6,985 bases of DNA from an uncultured Oscillospiraceae bacterium (GCA_900769845.1 CAAGIF010000063.1:1-6985); one strand, 5' to 3'; numbered from the stretch's first letter, positions 1 through 6,278 are shown. Numbers and translations: made by a program. Notes: generated from the sequence alone by a model not told the origin.

Positions 1-534
1 TGCGACCTCAACTACCGCGGCAAGCTCTGGACGAGAGCCGAGGCCCGCGAGGCCATGACCAAGCTCTGCGCGTACGTGGACGTGTGCATCTCCAACGAGG
101 AGGATGCCAAGGACGTATTCGGCATCGAGGCTGAGGCTACCGATATCTACGGCGGCACCATCAACCACGAGGGCTACAAGTCCGTTGCCAAGCAGCTGGC
201 TGACAAGTTTGGCTTTGAGAAGGTTGCCATCACCCTGCGCGAAAGCCACTCCGCATTTGATAACGGCTGGTCCGCCATGCTCTACGACGGCGAGAACTAC
301 TGCTTCTCCAAGAAGTACAACCTGCACATCATCGACCGGGTCGGTGGCGGCGACTCCTTTGGCGGCGGTCTGATCTACTCCCTGCTGTCCGGCAAGTCCA
401 CTCAGGAAGCTGTTGAGTTCGCTGTTGCTGCTTCCGCGCTGAAGCACTCCATCGGCGGCGACTATAATATGGTCACCGTTCCCGAAGTTGAGAAGCTGGC
501 AGGCGGCGATGGCTCCGGTCGTATCCAGAGATAA
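1..534 (+). CDS. kdgK: 2-keto-3-deoxygluconate kinase (PfkB family), 3' part
   Basis: The reading frame is open from the first base, so the start lies outside the window; 177 residues are visible, roughly the C-terminal half of a family usually about 310-345 residues long. The fragment begins with CDLNYRGKLW, matching the D-x-N-Y-R-x-x-LW segment typical of KDG kinases. Further on, IIDRVGGGDSFGGG (from about fragment residue 110) is the PfkB C-terminal signature, normally DTVGAGDxFxxG, with the catalytic-base Asp at fragment residue 118. Family knowledge: the enzyme phosphorylates 2-keto-3-deoxygluconate with ATP in the cytoplasm, feeding KDPG aldolase in hexuronate and pectin breakdown. Codon choice is strongly biased to C/G-ending codons (AAG, GAG, CTG, TCC), suggesting high expression. 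A terminator follows 13 bases after the stop, so it is probably the last gene of its operon. A related sugar kinase such as fructokinase is the main alternative. Confidence 0.85.
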   Translation, partial: CDLNYRGKLWTRAEAREAMTKLCAYVDVCISNEEDAKDVFGIEAEATDIYGGTINHEGYKSVAKQLADKFGFEKVAITLRESHSAFDNGWSAMLYDGENYCFSKKYNLHIIDRVGGGDSFGGGLIYSLLSGKSTQEAVEFAVAASALKHSIGGDYNMVTVPEVEKLAGGDGSGRIQR

Positions 535-547
535 TTCCTCAATATTT

Positions 548-578
548 GCGCCGCAGGGTTTTCCTGCGGCGCTTTTTT
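548..578 (+). terminator. Intrinsic terminator after kdgK
   Basis: A perfect 10-bp stem pairs 548-557 (GCGCCGCAGG) with 563-572, with a 5-base loop (558-562), followed directly by six T (573-578). It sits 13 bases after the kinase stop codon and separates the kinase from the downstream operon. Confidence 0.95.
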
Positions 579-619
579 GCGGCGCGGAATTATTCTCCAT
601 AGCATATCCCGGTATTTTG

Positions 620-628
620 TGTTACAAT
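620..628 (+). promoter_or_regulatory. Extended -10 promoter for the radical SAM operon
   Basis: TACAAT at 623-628 is preceded by TG one base upstream (620-621), giving the extended -10 form TGnTACAAT. No good -35 box is found 17 bases upstream (TAGCAT at 600-605), which is tolerable for extended -10 promoters. The predicted transcript start is near 635, about 15 bases before the radical SAM start codon. The position just after the kinase terminator supports it. Confidence 0.6.
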
Positions 629-649
629 AGAAGAAATGAGGTGAGCAGG

Positions 650-1486
650 ATGCGTTTTCGAAAGATTTATCTGGAAATATCCAATGTGTGTAATCTGCGC
701 TGCAGCTTTTGCCCCGGAACCCGGCGGCAGAAGCGAATCATGACAGAAGCAGAATTTTCCGCTCTGATGCCCAAATTGCGCCCCTACACGGATTATCTGT
801 ATTTTCATTTGATGGGAGAACCTCTGTGCCACCCTAACCTCCGCCGGTTTCTGGAGATTGCCGGGGAACATGGATTCCGGGTGATCCTGACCACCAACGG
901 AAGTCTGCTGGCTAAGGTACAGGATACCCTTCTGAATGCCCCCGCCCTGCACAAGGTCAATATTTCTCTTCACGCATTTGAGGCAAATGATCTAGCCGTT
1001 CCCTTTGACACCTATCTGACGGATTGTTTCCGTTTTGGCAGAGCTGCGGCCGGAAAGTTTCTGATCGCCTATCGGCTATGGAATCAGGGCGGACAAAATG
1101 AAAAGAACCAGCAGATCCTGGCCAAACTGGAAACCCACTTTCCCCAACCATGGACTCAGGAACGGCGGGGTATCCGGATCGGCGACCGGGTCTATCTGGA
1201 GCATGGGGACAAGTTTGACTGGCCGGATCTTTCCGCCCCCGACGGCGGCGACCGGGTGTTCTGTTACGGACTTCGGGATCAGCTGGGCATCCTGTGCGAC
1301 GGCACCGTAGTCCCCTGCTGCCTGGATCACGACGGGGATATTCCCCTGGGAAATCTGTACCGGGAGGATATGGAAGATATTTTAAATTCCCCCAGAGTCA
1401 GGACGCTTTATGATGGGTTCTCCCAACACCGGGCGGCGGAAGATCTTTGCCGCCGGTGCGGCTATGCCCGACGATTTCAAGGATGA
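650..1486 (+). CDS. Radical SAM protein with short SPASM/twitch tail
   Basis: A 278-residue protein. The start at 650 is chosen because GAGGTGAG (638-645) lies at ribosome-binding distance and the residues just after it match the family's N-terminus; the frame stays open upstream to 488, but that would run back through the terminator and into the kinase. CNLRCSFC (C14, C18, C21) is the CxxxCxxC motif that binds the SAM-cleaving 4Fe-4S cluster. HLMGEPL (about 53-59) is the strand-2 GEP segment common in SPASM proteins, and TTNGSLL (81-87) the next conserved strand. The tail has C205-x12-G-x4-C223, then C224, then C267-x2-C270, and ends eight residues later. This looks like a one-cluster (twitch-like) version of SPASM, because the C-x5-C-x3-C continuation is absent. 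Family members often modify peptides or act as sulfatase maturases, but the substrate here is unknown. The Nudix gene follows after 9 bases, so the two are probably co-transcribed. Confidence 0.9.
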   Translation: MRFRKIYLEISNVCNLRCSFCPGTRRQKRIMTEAEFSALMPKLRPYTDYLYFHLMGEPLCHPNLRRFLEIAGEHGFRVILTTNGSLLAKVQDTLLNAPALHKVNISLHAFEANDLAVPFDTYLTDCFRFGRAAAGKFLIAYRLWNQGGQNEKNQQILAKLETHFPQPWTQERRGIRIGDRVYLEHGDKFDWPDLSAPDGGDRVFCYGLRDQLGILCDGTVVPCCLDHDGDIPLGNLYREDMEDILNSPRVRTLYDGFSQHRAAEDLCRRCGYARRFQG

Positions 1487-1495
1487 GGTAACGCT

Positions 1496-2062
1496 ATGAA
1501 AGACATATTGATCGCTCAAATCAAGACCTTTATTCCCTATAACGAGCAGGAAAAGGCGGACAAGGACATCATCCTCCGCTGGATTGAAGCGCATGACGAT
1601 ATCTGCCTGCGGGAGAATCTGTCCGCCCACATGACCGCATCGGCCTGGGTAGTCAGTCCCGACCGAAAAAAGGTGCTGATGGTCTACCACAATCTCTACA
1701 ATTCCTGGGCATGGCTGGGCGGTCACGCCGACGGAGATTGGGATATGCTCCGGGTCGCCCGGAAGGAGGTTCGGGAGGAAAGCGGTGTTGCCGATCTGAA
1801 GCTTTTATCTCCGGAGATCATTTCTCTGGAGATCCTCACTGTGGACGGTCACGAAAAAAGGGGAGCCTATGTCCCCAGCCACCTGCACCTGAATGTGACC
1901 TACCTGTTTGAGGCGGATCCCGCGGAAAACCTGCAGGTCAAACCCGATGAGAACAGCGGTGTTGCCTGGATCGATGTTGCCGATATCCCGGTAAAGTCCA
2001 CCGAACCCTGGTTTATTCAGCGGGTTTACAGCAAGCTCTGCGGGAAAGCCAGCGCTTTCTGA
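1496..2062 (+). CDS. Nudix hydrolase
   Basis: A 188-residue cytoplasmic protein with a central Nudix fold. The Nudix box spans residues 76-98: G76, then W82 where the consensus has Glu, then KEVREESGV (90-98), which keeps the metal-binding REUxEExGU half with Lys in place of Arg. GGHADGD (75-81) marks the subfamily that usually reads GGHADGDED. The family hydrolyses nucleoside diphosphates linked to another group, using Mg2+; the substrate cannot be read from sequence. The first 45 residues lie before the Nudix core. The ribosome binding site GAGGT (1485-1489) overlaps the stop codon of the radical SAM gene, so translation is likely coupled. An IPP-isomerase-like or housecleaning role is possible but unsupported. 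Confidence 0.9.
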   Translation: MKDILIAQIKTFIPYNEQEKADKDIILRWIEAHDDICLRENLSAHMTASAWVVSPDRKKVLMVYHNLYNSWAWLGGHADGDWDMLRVARKEVREESGVADLKLLSPEIISLEILTVDGHEKRGAYVPSHLHLNVTYLFEADPAENLQVKPDENSGVAWIDVADIPVKSTEPWFIQRVYSKLCGKASAF

Positions 2063-2182
2063 TCATAATCACCCGCTTTCCGGCGGATGCTTCAGCCTAT
2101 GGACCGGACCCGGATAGCGGAACCACCGGAGGCGCCCCCGGACATTCTCTGCCCGGAACCGAAACTGTTAGGAGGTATTCCC
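2063..2182 (+). other. 120-base GC-rich spacer within the operon
   Basis: No terminator, convincing promoter or small gene is visible. The esterase frame is open back to an ATG at 2087, but that start has only a weak upstream GGCGG, whereas 2183 has a strong ribosome binding site. CCGGA occurs five times (2104, 2110, 2126, 2138, 2153) at irregular spacing, which probably reflects base composition. Whether transcription runs through from the Nudix gene is likely but unproven. Confidence 0.45.
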
Positions 2183-3043
2183 ATGAAAATGATCCACATG
2201 ACCTGTCCCGGTCACGAAGAAGCCACGCTGGAAGGCTATCTTCTGGACTGCGAGATTACCCTGGGACAGGAAACCCGTCGCCCCGCCATTATCGTCTGCC
2301 CCGGCGGCGGCTATGTATACTGCTGCCCCCGGGAGGCTGAGCCTGTGGCTCTGCGCTATGCGGCCCGAGGCTTCCACGCCTTTATCCTGCGCTATTCCAC
2401 CGGCTGGGATGCCGCAGGCTTCTCCCCACTGGAGGAGATAAGCTGGGCCATCGGCTATATCCGCCAGCATGCTGAGCAGTGGCATGTCGATCCCGACAAA
2501 ATTGTCACCTGCGGCTTCTCTGCCGGCGGACATCTTGCTCTGGCCGCCGGTGTCAAGGCAGAGAACAAGCCCAACGCCATGATCCTGGGATACCCCGCCG
2601 TCACCACCCCAAACCACCCCATGTCTAATTTCATGGTCAAGCTGCTGTCCGGAAAGAAGGATGTGAGCGACGAGGATTGCGCTCAGTTTTCCCTGGAAAA
2701 CTTTATTACCAGGGAAGCGCCTCCCGTTTTCCTCGCCGCAACCGCCGAGGACGGCCTGTCCCCCTTCGGCGCGCTGCTGGTGGCAAACACCTACTCCCGG
2801 CTGGGTATGGGCTATGAGCTGCATATGTTCCAGCACGGCCCCCACGGATACAGCCTGGCCGACGAAACCTCTGCCGACGGCAGCTCCCAGGCAATCAACT
2901 CCGCCTTTGCCAAGTGGCATGAGCTGAGCATCAGCTGGCTCCACAGAATTTTCGGCGAGCCGGTTATGGTGGAAAAAAACAACAGCAAAATGGGAAAATA
3001 TCTTGCGGAGCTGGGATTGTTTCCCTCCGGCCCCCAGGGATGA
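2183..3043 (+). CDS. Alpha/beta hydrolase, acetyl-xylan/feruloyl esterase-like
   Basis: A 286-residue protein. The start at 2183 is set by AGGAGGT (2170-2176), seven bases upstream; an in-frame ATG at 2087 would add 32 unconserved-looking residues. IIVCPGGGY (36-44) is the oxyanion-hole strand, GFSAGG (111-116) holds the nucleophile S113, TAEDGLSP (187-194) supplies the likely acid D190, and GPHGYSL (219-225) supplies H221. This order and the GPHG motif match the BD-FAE/acetyl-esterase group that removes acetyl or feruloyl groups from xylan-type sugars. No signal peptide or membrane segment is present, so it should act in the cytoplasm on imported sugars or small esters. It lies 14 bases before a second, unrelated esterase. 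The acyl group and sugar are not known; a generic lipase/esterase role is the alternative. Confidence 0.88.
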   Translation: MKMIHMTCPGHEEATLEGYLLDCEITLGQETRRPAIIVCPGGGYVYCCPREAEPVALRYAARGFHAFILRYSTGWDAAGFSPLEEISWAIGYIRQHAEQWHVDPDKIVTCGFSAGGHLALAAGVKAENKPNAMILGYPAVTTPNHPMSNFMVKLLSGKKDVSDEDCAQFSLENFITREAPPVFLAATAEDGLSPFGALLVANTYSRLGMGYELHMFQHGPHGYSLADETSADGSSQAINSAFAKWHELSISWLHRIFGEPVMVEKNNSKMGKYLAELGLFPSGPQG

Positions 3044-3057
3044 AATGAGCTAATGAT

Positions 3058-4431
3058 ATGGACTATATTGTAAATACCCCCTGCGGCCCCGTTCAGGGCT
3101 GCCCGGGCAAGCAGGCCGGTGTTGCGGCCTATAAAGGCATCCGATATGCTACTGCAGGCCGCTGGGAATACCCACGGCAAGTCACTTCCTGGGAGGGTAT
3201 CTATGACGCTACTGCCTATGGCAGCTGCTCCTATCAGCCCCGGGCCTTCTATGGCAAAGACGAATTCGTCAGACGATATTTCTACTACAACGAGTTCCGA
3301 AAGGACGCAGTCTTCACCTACAGTGAGGACTGTCTGTTTCTGAACATCTTTGTTCCCGCTGACGCCCGGGAAGGTGACAACCTGCCCGTTCTGGTGTACA
3401 TCCATGGCGGCAGCTTTACCGGCGGGTGCAGTCACGAGAAGCATTTGGACGGTCCTGTCTGGCCCCGTCACGGCGTTATCGGCGTCACTTTGAACTACCG
3501 GCTTGGCCCCTTGGGTTTTCTGTGTCTGCCCGAATTGAAGGAAGAAGCCGGAATCACAGGAAACTATGGTCTTTACGACCAGCTTACCGCCCTTCAGTGG
3601 ATTCGGGACAACATCGCCTCTTTTGGTGGAGACCCCGAAGCCATTACCATCATGGGTCAGAGTGCCGGCGCCATGAGTGTTCAGCAGCACTGCCTGAGTC
3701 CCCTCAGTCAGGGATTGTTTTCCAAGGCGGTCATGTCCAGCGGCGCCGGTGTCAGCAAAATCATGGGTGCCGCCGCGCCGGAGAGATCCTATAGCTTCTG
3801 GCGCAGCGTGATGAAGCTGGCAGGCTGTGAGAATCTGGAACAGTTCCGAACTCTGGCACCGGAGCAGCTTTTCGCCGCCTGGCAAACAGCAAAAAAGCAG
3901 AATGTAGGCAGCATGCGATTCTGCACGCCCTGTCTCGACGGGCGTCTGGTGGTAGGAGCAGGCGCCGAAATACTTGCTGCAGGCACACAGCGCCAAATCC
4001 CCTATCTGTGCGGCATCACCAGTGAGGATATTGCGCCTCCCGTTCTTTTCAACATGACAAGAAACTGGATAACCGCCCAGTCAAAACCCAGCTTTGCCTG
4101 GTACTTTGACCGGAAGCTCCCCGGTGACAACAACGGAGCCTGGCATTCCTCCGACCTGTGGTACTGGTTTGGCACCTTGGAGAACGGTTGGCGTCCCTGG
4201 GAAAAGAAGGATTATCTGCTAAGTATGCAGATGGTGGAATATCTGACTAATTTCGTCAAGACGGGCGATCCCAACGGATCCCACAATGATAACCGTGACT
4301 TCTGCATCTGGGAGCCTGTGAGTAAAAGCAACCAGGCGCTGCGTCTGGGTGAGGGTGAAAGCCAGATGGGAAAAGTCCCCGCAGCAAGACTCATAAAAGC
4401 CATGTTTGTCAAAAAGGCTGTTGTCATATAG
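3058..4431 (+). CDS. Type-B carboxylesterase
   Basis: A 457-residue protein of the COesterase family (pnbA-like). It starts with the usual beta-strand segment (VNTPCGPVQG, 5-14), which supports the ATG at 3058. EDCLFLNI (90-97) is the second family signature, HGGSF (116-120) the oxyanion hole, and GQSAGAMS (200-207) the nucleophile elbow with S202. GITSED (319-324) probably supplies the acid (E323), and GAWHSSDLWYWFG (360-372) supplies the catalytic H363. The C-terminal LTNFVKTGDPN (396-406) is also typical. No signal peptide, so probably cytoplasmic. Members hydrolyse a range of carboxylic esters and the native substrate is unknown. No good ribosome binding site precedes it (only a weak TGAG near 3046-3049), and the upstream stop is 14 bases away, so translation may depend on the preceding esterase. 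A terminator follows closely. Confidence 0.92.
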   Translation: MDYIVNTPCGPVQGCPGKQAGVAAYKGIRYATAGRWEYPRQVTSWEGIYDATAYGSCSYQPRAFYGKDEFVRRYFYYNEFRKDAVFTYSEDCLFLNIFVPADAREGDNLPVLVYIHGGSFTGGCSHEKHLDGPVWPRHGVIGVTLNYRLGPLGFLCLPELKEEAGITGNYGLYDQLTALQWIRDNIASFGGDPEAITIMGQSAGAMSVQQHCLSPLSQGLFSKAVMSSGAGVSKIMGAAAPERSYSFWRSVMKLAGCENLEQFRTLAPEQLFAAWQTAKKQNVGSMRFCTPCLDGRLVVGAGAEILAAGTQRQIPYLCGITSEDIAPPVLFNMTRNWITAQSKPSFAWYFDRKLPGDNNGAWHSSDLWYWFGTLENGWRPWEKKDYLLSMQMVEYLTNFVKTGDPNGSHNDNRDFCIWEPVSKSNQALRLGEGESQMGKVPAARLIKAMFVKKAVVI

Positions 4432-4437
4432 CATCAC

Positions 4438-4473
4438 AACACCCCCGGCGTTCTGAGAGCCGGGGGTGTTTCT
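4438..4473 (+). terminator. Terminator ending the esterase operon
   Basis: A perfect 12-bp stem pairs 4438-4449 (AACACCCCCGGC) with 4459-4470 around a 9-base loop, followed by a modest T-rich tail (TTTCTGTATT, partly inside the stem). It begins six bases after the carboxylesterase stop codon. Confidence 0.88.
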
Positions 4474-4479
4474 GTATTC

Positions 4480-4513
4480 AAAAAACTTCCCTCCGGCAAA
4501 AACCGGAGGGAAG
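4480..4513 (-). terminator. Terminator of the GPH symporter gene
   Basis: A perfect 11-bp stem pairs 4486-4496 with 4503-4513 around a 6-base loop. Six A at 4480-4485 read as six T on the minus strand, placing the T-run after the hairpin for leftward transcription. It lies 25 bases beyond the symporter stop codon. Confidence 0.93.
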
Positions 4514-4538
4514 CCATTAGACCTTAACCAGGAACTTA

Positions 4539-6125
4539 TTACTTTGCTCTGCGGGCAGCCAGTTCTTCGGTCATCTGTGCCAGAGTCTTCTTATCGATGT
4601 TGTAAACCAGAGCAACACCAACGAACTGGCAAACAGCGCTGAAGGTGTACAGACCTGCAACCAGCCAGCAGAGTCTGCTTGCAGTTTCAGCGGACTGACC
4701 GATGGTACCCAGAGCGGAAACATAGCCGATCAGGGGGGTTCCCATAATGGCGATGACTGCTGCGGGGCCGACGCCCTGAGCCAGCTTGCGGAAGAAGGAG
4801 TGCAGAGCGTAAACAACGCTTTCCTCTCTTGTGCCGAATTTCCACTCCTGATAATCAATGGCATCACCCATCATTGCCCAGGAAACGCAGTTATAGAAGC
4901 CCATGCCCAGGCCAAAGAAAACCAGGCCGATCATGTAAACGATGAGCTGAATATTGATGGGGCACAGGGGGAAGCAGCACAGAATAGCGCCGCCGATCAG
5001 ACCGGAAATGGAGCCGATGGTGGAAACTTCCTTCTTGCCGAACTTCTTAACCAGCTTGGTAGCAAAGGGCATAAACAGGAACATGGGGAGGAAGCCAACC
5101 ATCATAACCAGACCAGACAGGGAAGCCTGACCAAAGTGCGTTGCAAACATAATGGTGTTCGCGGTGCTGGCAGACTGCATACCCAGGAACATACCCATGG
5201 CAGCGATGGTGCAGCCAACAGCGGGACGGTTCTTCATGAAGGTGCCAAAGGACTTGATCAGGTTGACCTTCTCGCCGCCTTCGTCGTTGAGCTGTGCGTA
5301 CTCGTTGCCGCGGATGGTGATGTTCTTGATCATGAACAGGAAGAAGACAAAGCCAATAACACCCATGATCAGGGCTGCCCAGAACACACGGTCGCCCAGC
5401 AGAACTTCGATCTGACCGCCGGTCAGGGGGCTGAGCACCTTATCGCCCAGCTGGTAAGCTTCGCCGGTAATGGGGTTCTTCAGGAAATTCTCAGGAGCAA
5501 AAGCGGCCTCTGCGCCTGCGGGGATCTCGATCTTGTCCAGGAACCAGGTGGGGTTCTGGGGATCAAAGGTAACCTTATTCCAAATGAGCATGGGCAGAAC
5601 GATGCCGGGCAGCATGCCGCCGACAGCGCCGCCGATGGAACGGAACACGGAAAGCTGAGCTCTCTCGCCGGCATCTTCGGTAACGATGTTCAGCATAGTG
5701 CCATAGGGAACATTTGCCATGGTGTAGGCAGCATCCCAAACGATATAGCCCAGAACAAACAGCACAGCCTTAACGATGGTGTTGGCCTTGGGGAAGGGCA
5801 GGAACACAGCGGCGCCGCCAGCGAGAAGACCAATTGCGCCGATCAGAATGTAGGTCTTATACTTGCCGAGCTTGTACTTTCTCTTATCGCTGTCGATGAG
5901 GGTACCAATCAGGGGATCGTTGATTGCATCCCATGCCTGAACCAGCAGCAGCAGAATGGAGAACAGACCGGTCTCCATGAACATATAAACGAGCCAGAAG
6001 GTCTGCACAGTGCCCTTCAGGCCAAAGCTCATGTTGCAGCCAAGATCGCCGGCCGCATAAGCAAGCTTATCGCGGATGCCGAACTTACGGTAACCCTTCT
6101 CGTCCAGCTTAGGGGTTTTTGCCAT
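4539..6125 (-). CDS. GPH-family sugar:cation symporter (MelB-like MFS)
   Basis: A 528-residue inner-membrane protein with about twelve hydrophobic segments. The start at 6125 has a strong GAGGAGG on the minus strand (6134-6140), eight bases away. WDAINDPLIG (65-74) carries D66 and D70, equivalent in spacing to the cation-site aspartates D55 and D59 of MelB. DKRKYKLGKYKTYI (80-93) is the conserved cytoplasmic loop 2-3, GDAIDYQEWKFGTREE (420-435) the conserved central GPH motif, and SFFRKLAQG (443-451) the late helix with a conserved Lys. The family co-transports glycosides, pentosides or hexuronides with H+ or Na+; the exact sugar cannot be read. Length exceeds the usual 450-500 because about 60 polar residues (about 184-246) sit between helices 5 and 6, predicted to face outside. 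Codon bias is strong, like the kinase. It is divergent from a TetR-type gene that may control it. Confidence 0.92.
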   Translation of the reverse strand: MAKTPKLDEKGYRKFGIRDKLAYAAGDLGCNMSFGLKGTVQTFWLVYMFMETGLFSILLLLVQAWDAINDPLIGTLIDSDKRKYKLGKYKTYILIGAIGLLAGGAAVFLPFPKANTIVKAVLFVLGYIVWDAAYTMANVPYGTMLNIVTEDAGERAQLSVFRSIGGAVGGMLPGIVLPMLIWNKVTFDPQNPTWFLDKIEIPAGAEAAFAPENFLKNPITGEAYQLGDKVLSPLTGGQIEVLLGDRVFWAALIMGVIGFVFFLFMIKNITIRGNEYAQLNDEGGEKVNLIKSFGTFMKNRPAVGCTIAAMGMFLGMQSASTANTIMFATHFGQASLSGLVMMVGFLPMFLFMPFATKLVKKFGKKEVSTIGSISGLIGGAILCCFPLCPINIQLIVYMIGLVFFGLGMGFYNCVSWAMMGDAIDYQEWKFGTREESVVYALHSFFRKLAQGVGPAAVIAIMGTPLIGYVSALGTIGQSAETASRLCWLVAGLYTFSAVCQFVGVALVYNIDKKTLAQMTEELAARRAK

Positions 6126-6133
6126 TTGAATTT

Positions 6134-6140
6134 CCTCCTC
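6134..6140 (-). promoter_or_regulatory. Ribosome binding site of the GPH symporter
   Basis: GAGGAGG on the minus strand, eight bases before the ATG at 6125, close to the ideal anti-16S complement. It fixes the symporter start and suggests efficient translation. Confidence 0.9.
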
Positions 6141-6144
6141 TTTT

Positions 6145-6168
6145 TGCGGTTTTCTTCACAGTACCGCA
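6145..6168. promoter_or_regulatory. Inverted repeat in the symporter leader
   Basis: TGCGGT (6145-6150) and ACCGCA (6163-6168) form a perfect 6-base inverted repeat with a 12-base spacer. On the predicted symporter transcript it lies at about +7 to +30, just before the ribosome binding site. It could be a repressor operator or a short RNA hairpin. No T-run follows as in a terminator. Its role is inferred from position only. Confidence 0.4.
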
Positions 6169-6180
6169 TTTTATATTGCT

Positions 6181-6209
6181 ATTATAAATTATTAATAAAC
6201 TATAAACAA
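6181..6209 (-). promoter_or_regulatory. Promoter of the GPH symporter
   Basis: On the minus strand, a perfect TATAAT -10 box (6181-6186) lies 17 bases from a partial -35 box TTGTTT (6204-6209). The surroundings are very AT-rich. The predicted start is near 6174, leaving a leader of about 49 bases. The weak -35 suggests a promoter that may need an activator. Confidence 0.7.
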
Positions 6210-6227
6210 GGGACAATTTTTGGAATT

Positions 6228-6243
6228 TGTAACCCGCATCACA
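6228..6243. promoter_or_regulatory. CRP-like 16-base imperfect palindrome
   Basis: TGTAACCCGCATCACA fits TGTGA-N6-TCACA at nine of ten specified bases. Its centre is 61.5 bases upstream of the predicted symporter start (6174) and about 71 bases upstream of the predicted regulator start. A chance match is possible, and classical cAMP-CRP control is not usual in Firmicutes. Confidence 0.35.
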
Positions 6244-6249
6244 GATAGT

Positions 6250-6278
6250 TTGTCAGCAGATTTGGTCATTATTGACAA
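6250..6278. promoter_or_regulatory. Candidate operator over the regulator's -35 box
   Basis: TTGTCA (6250-6255) and TGACAA (6273-6278) form an inverted repeat with a 17-base spacer. Inside it, GTCA (6265-6268) and TGAC (6273-6276) form a shorter one with a 4-base spacer. The right arm coincides with the -35 box of the TetR-type gene, so binding would block its promoter. Autoregulation is usual in this family; the assignment is inferred. Confidence 0.42.

Noticed and set aside
488..649. N-terminal extension of the radical SAM frame
   Set aside because: The extension would start inside the kinase gene and run through its terminator and the predicted promoter; the ribosome binding site and family N-terminus both point to 650.
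2104..2157. Five CCGGA repeats as binding-site array
   Set aside because: Spacing is irregular (6, 16, 12 and 15 bases) and the tract is GC-rich, so base composition explains it.
2087..2182. A short leader peptide or radical SAM precursor peptide before the first esterase
   Set aside because: The open stretch is simply in frame with the esterase, has only a weak ribosome binding site and no stop of its own, and lacks a leader/core layout.
2168..2944. A 258-codon open frame on the minus strand opposite the first esterase
   Set aside because: It is a shadow of the esterase coding sequence, with a Gly/Val/Gln-rich composition and no domain motif.
2812..3996. A 394-codon open frame on the minus strand across both esterases
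   Set aside because: It overlaps two esterases with complete catalytic motifs on the other strand, crosses their junction, and shows no recognisable motif of its own.
6228..6243. A CcpA cre site at the same palindrome
   Set aside because: The central CG and TG/CA ends resemble cre, but the spacing is two bases too long for the 14-base cre consensus and the inner bases do not fit.
4800..6248. A 482-codon open frame on the plus strand, opposite the GPH symporter
   Set aside because: It is antisense to a gene with unmistakable GPH motifs. Its protein is rich in Gln, Asn, His, Gly and Ala without hydrophobic core patterns, as expected from the complement of a strongly biased coding sequence. 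It has no credible ribosome binding site.
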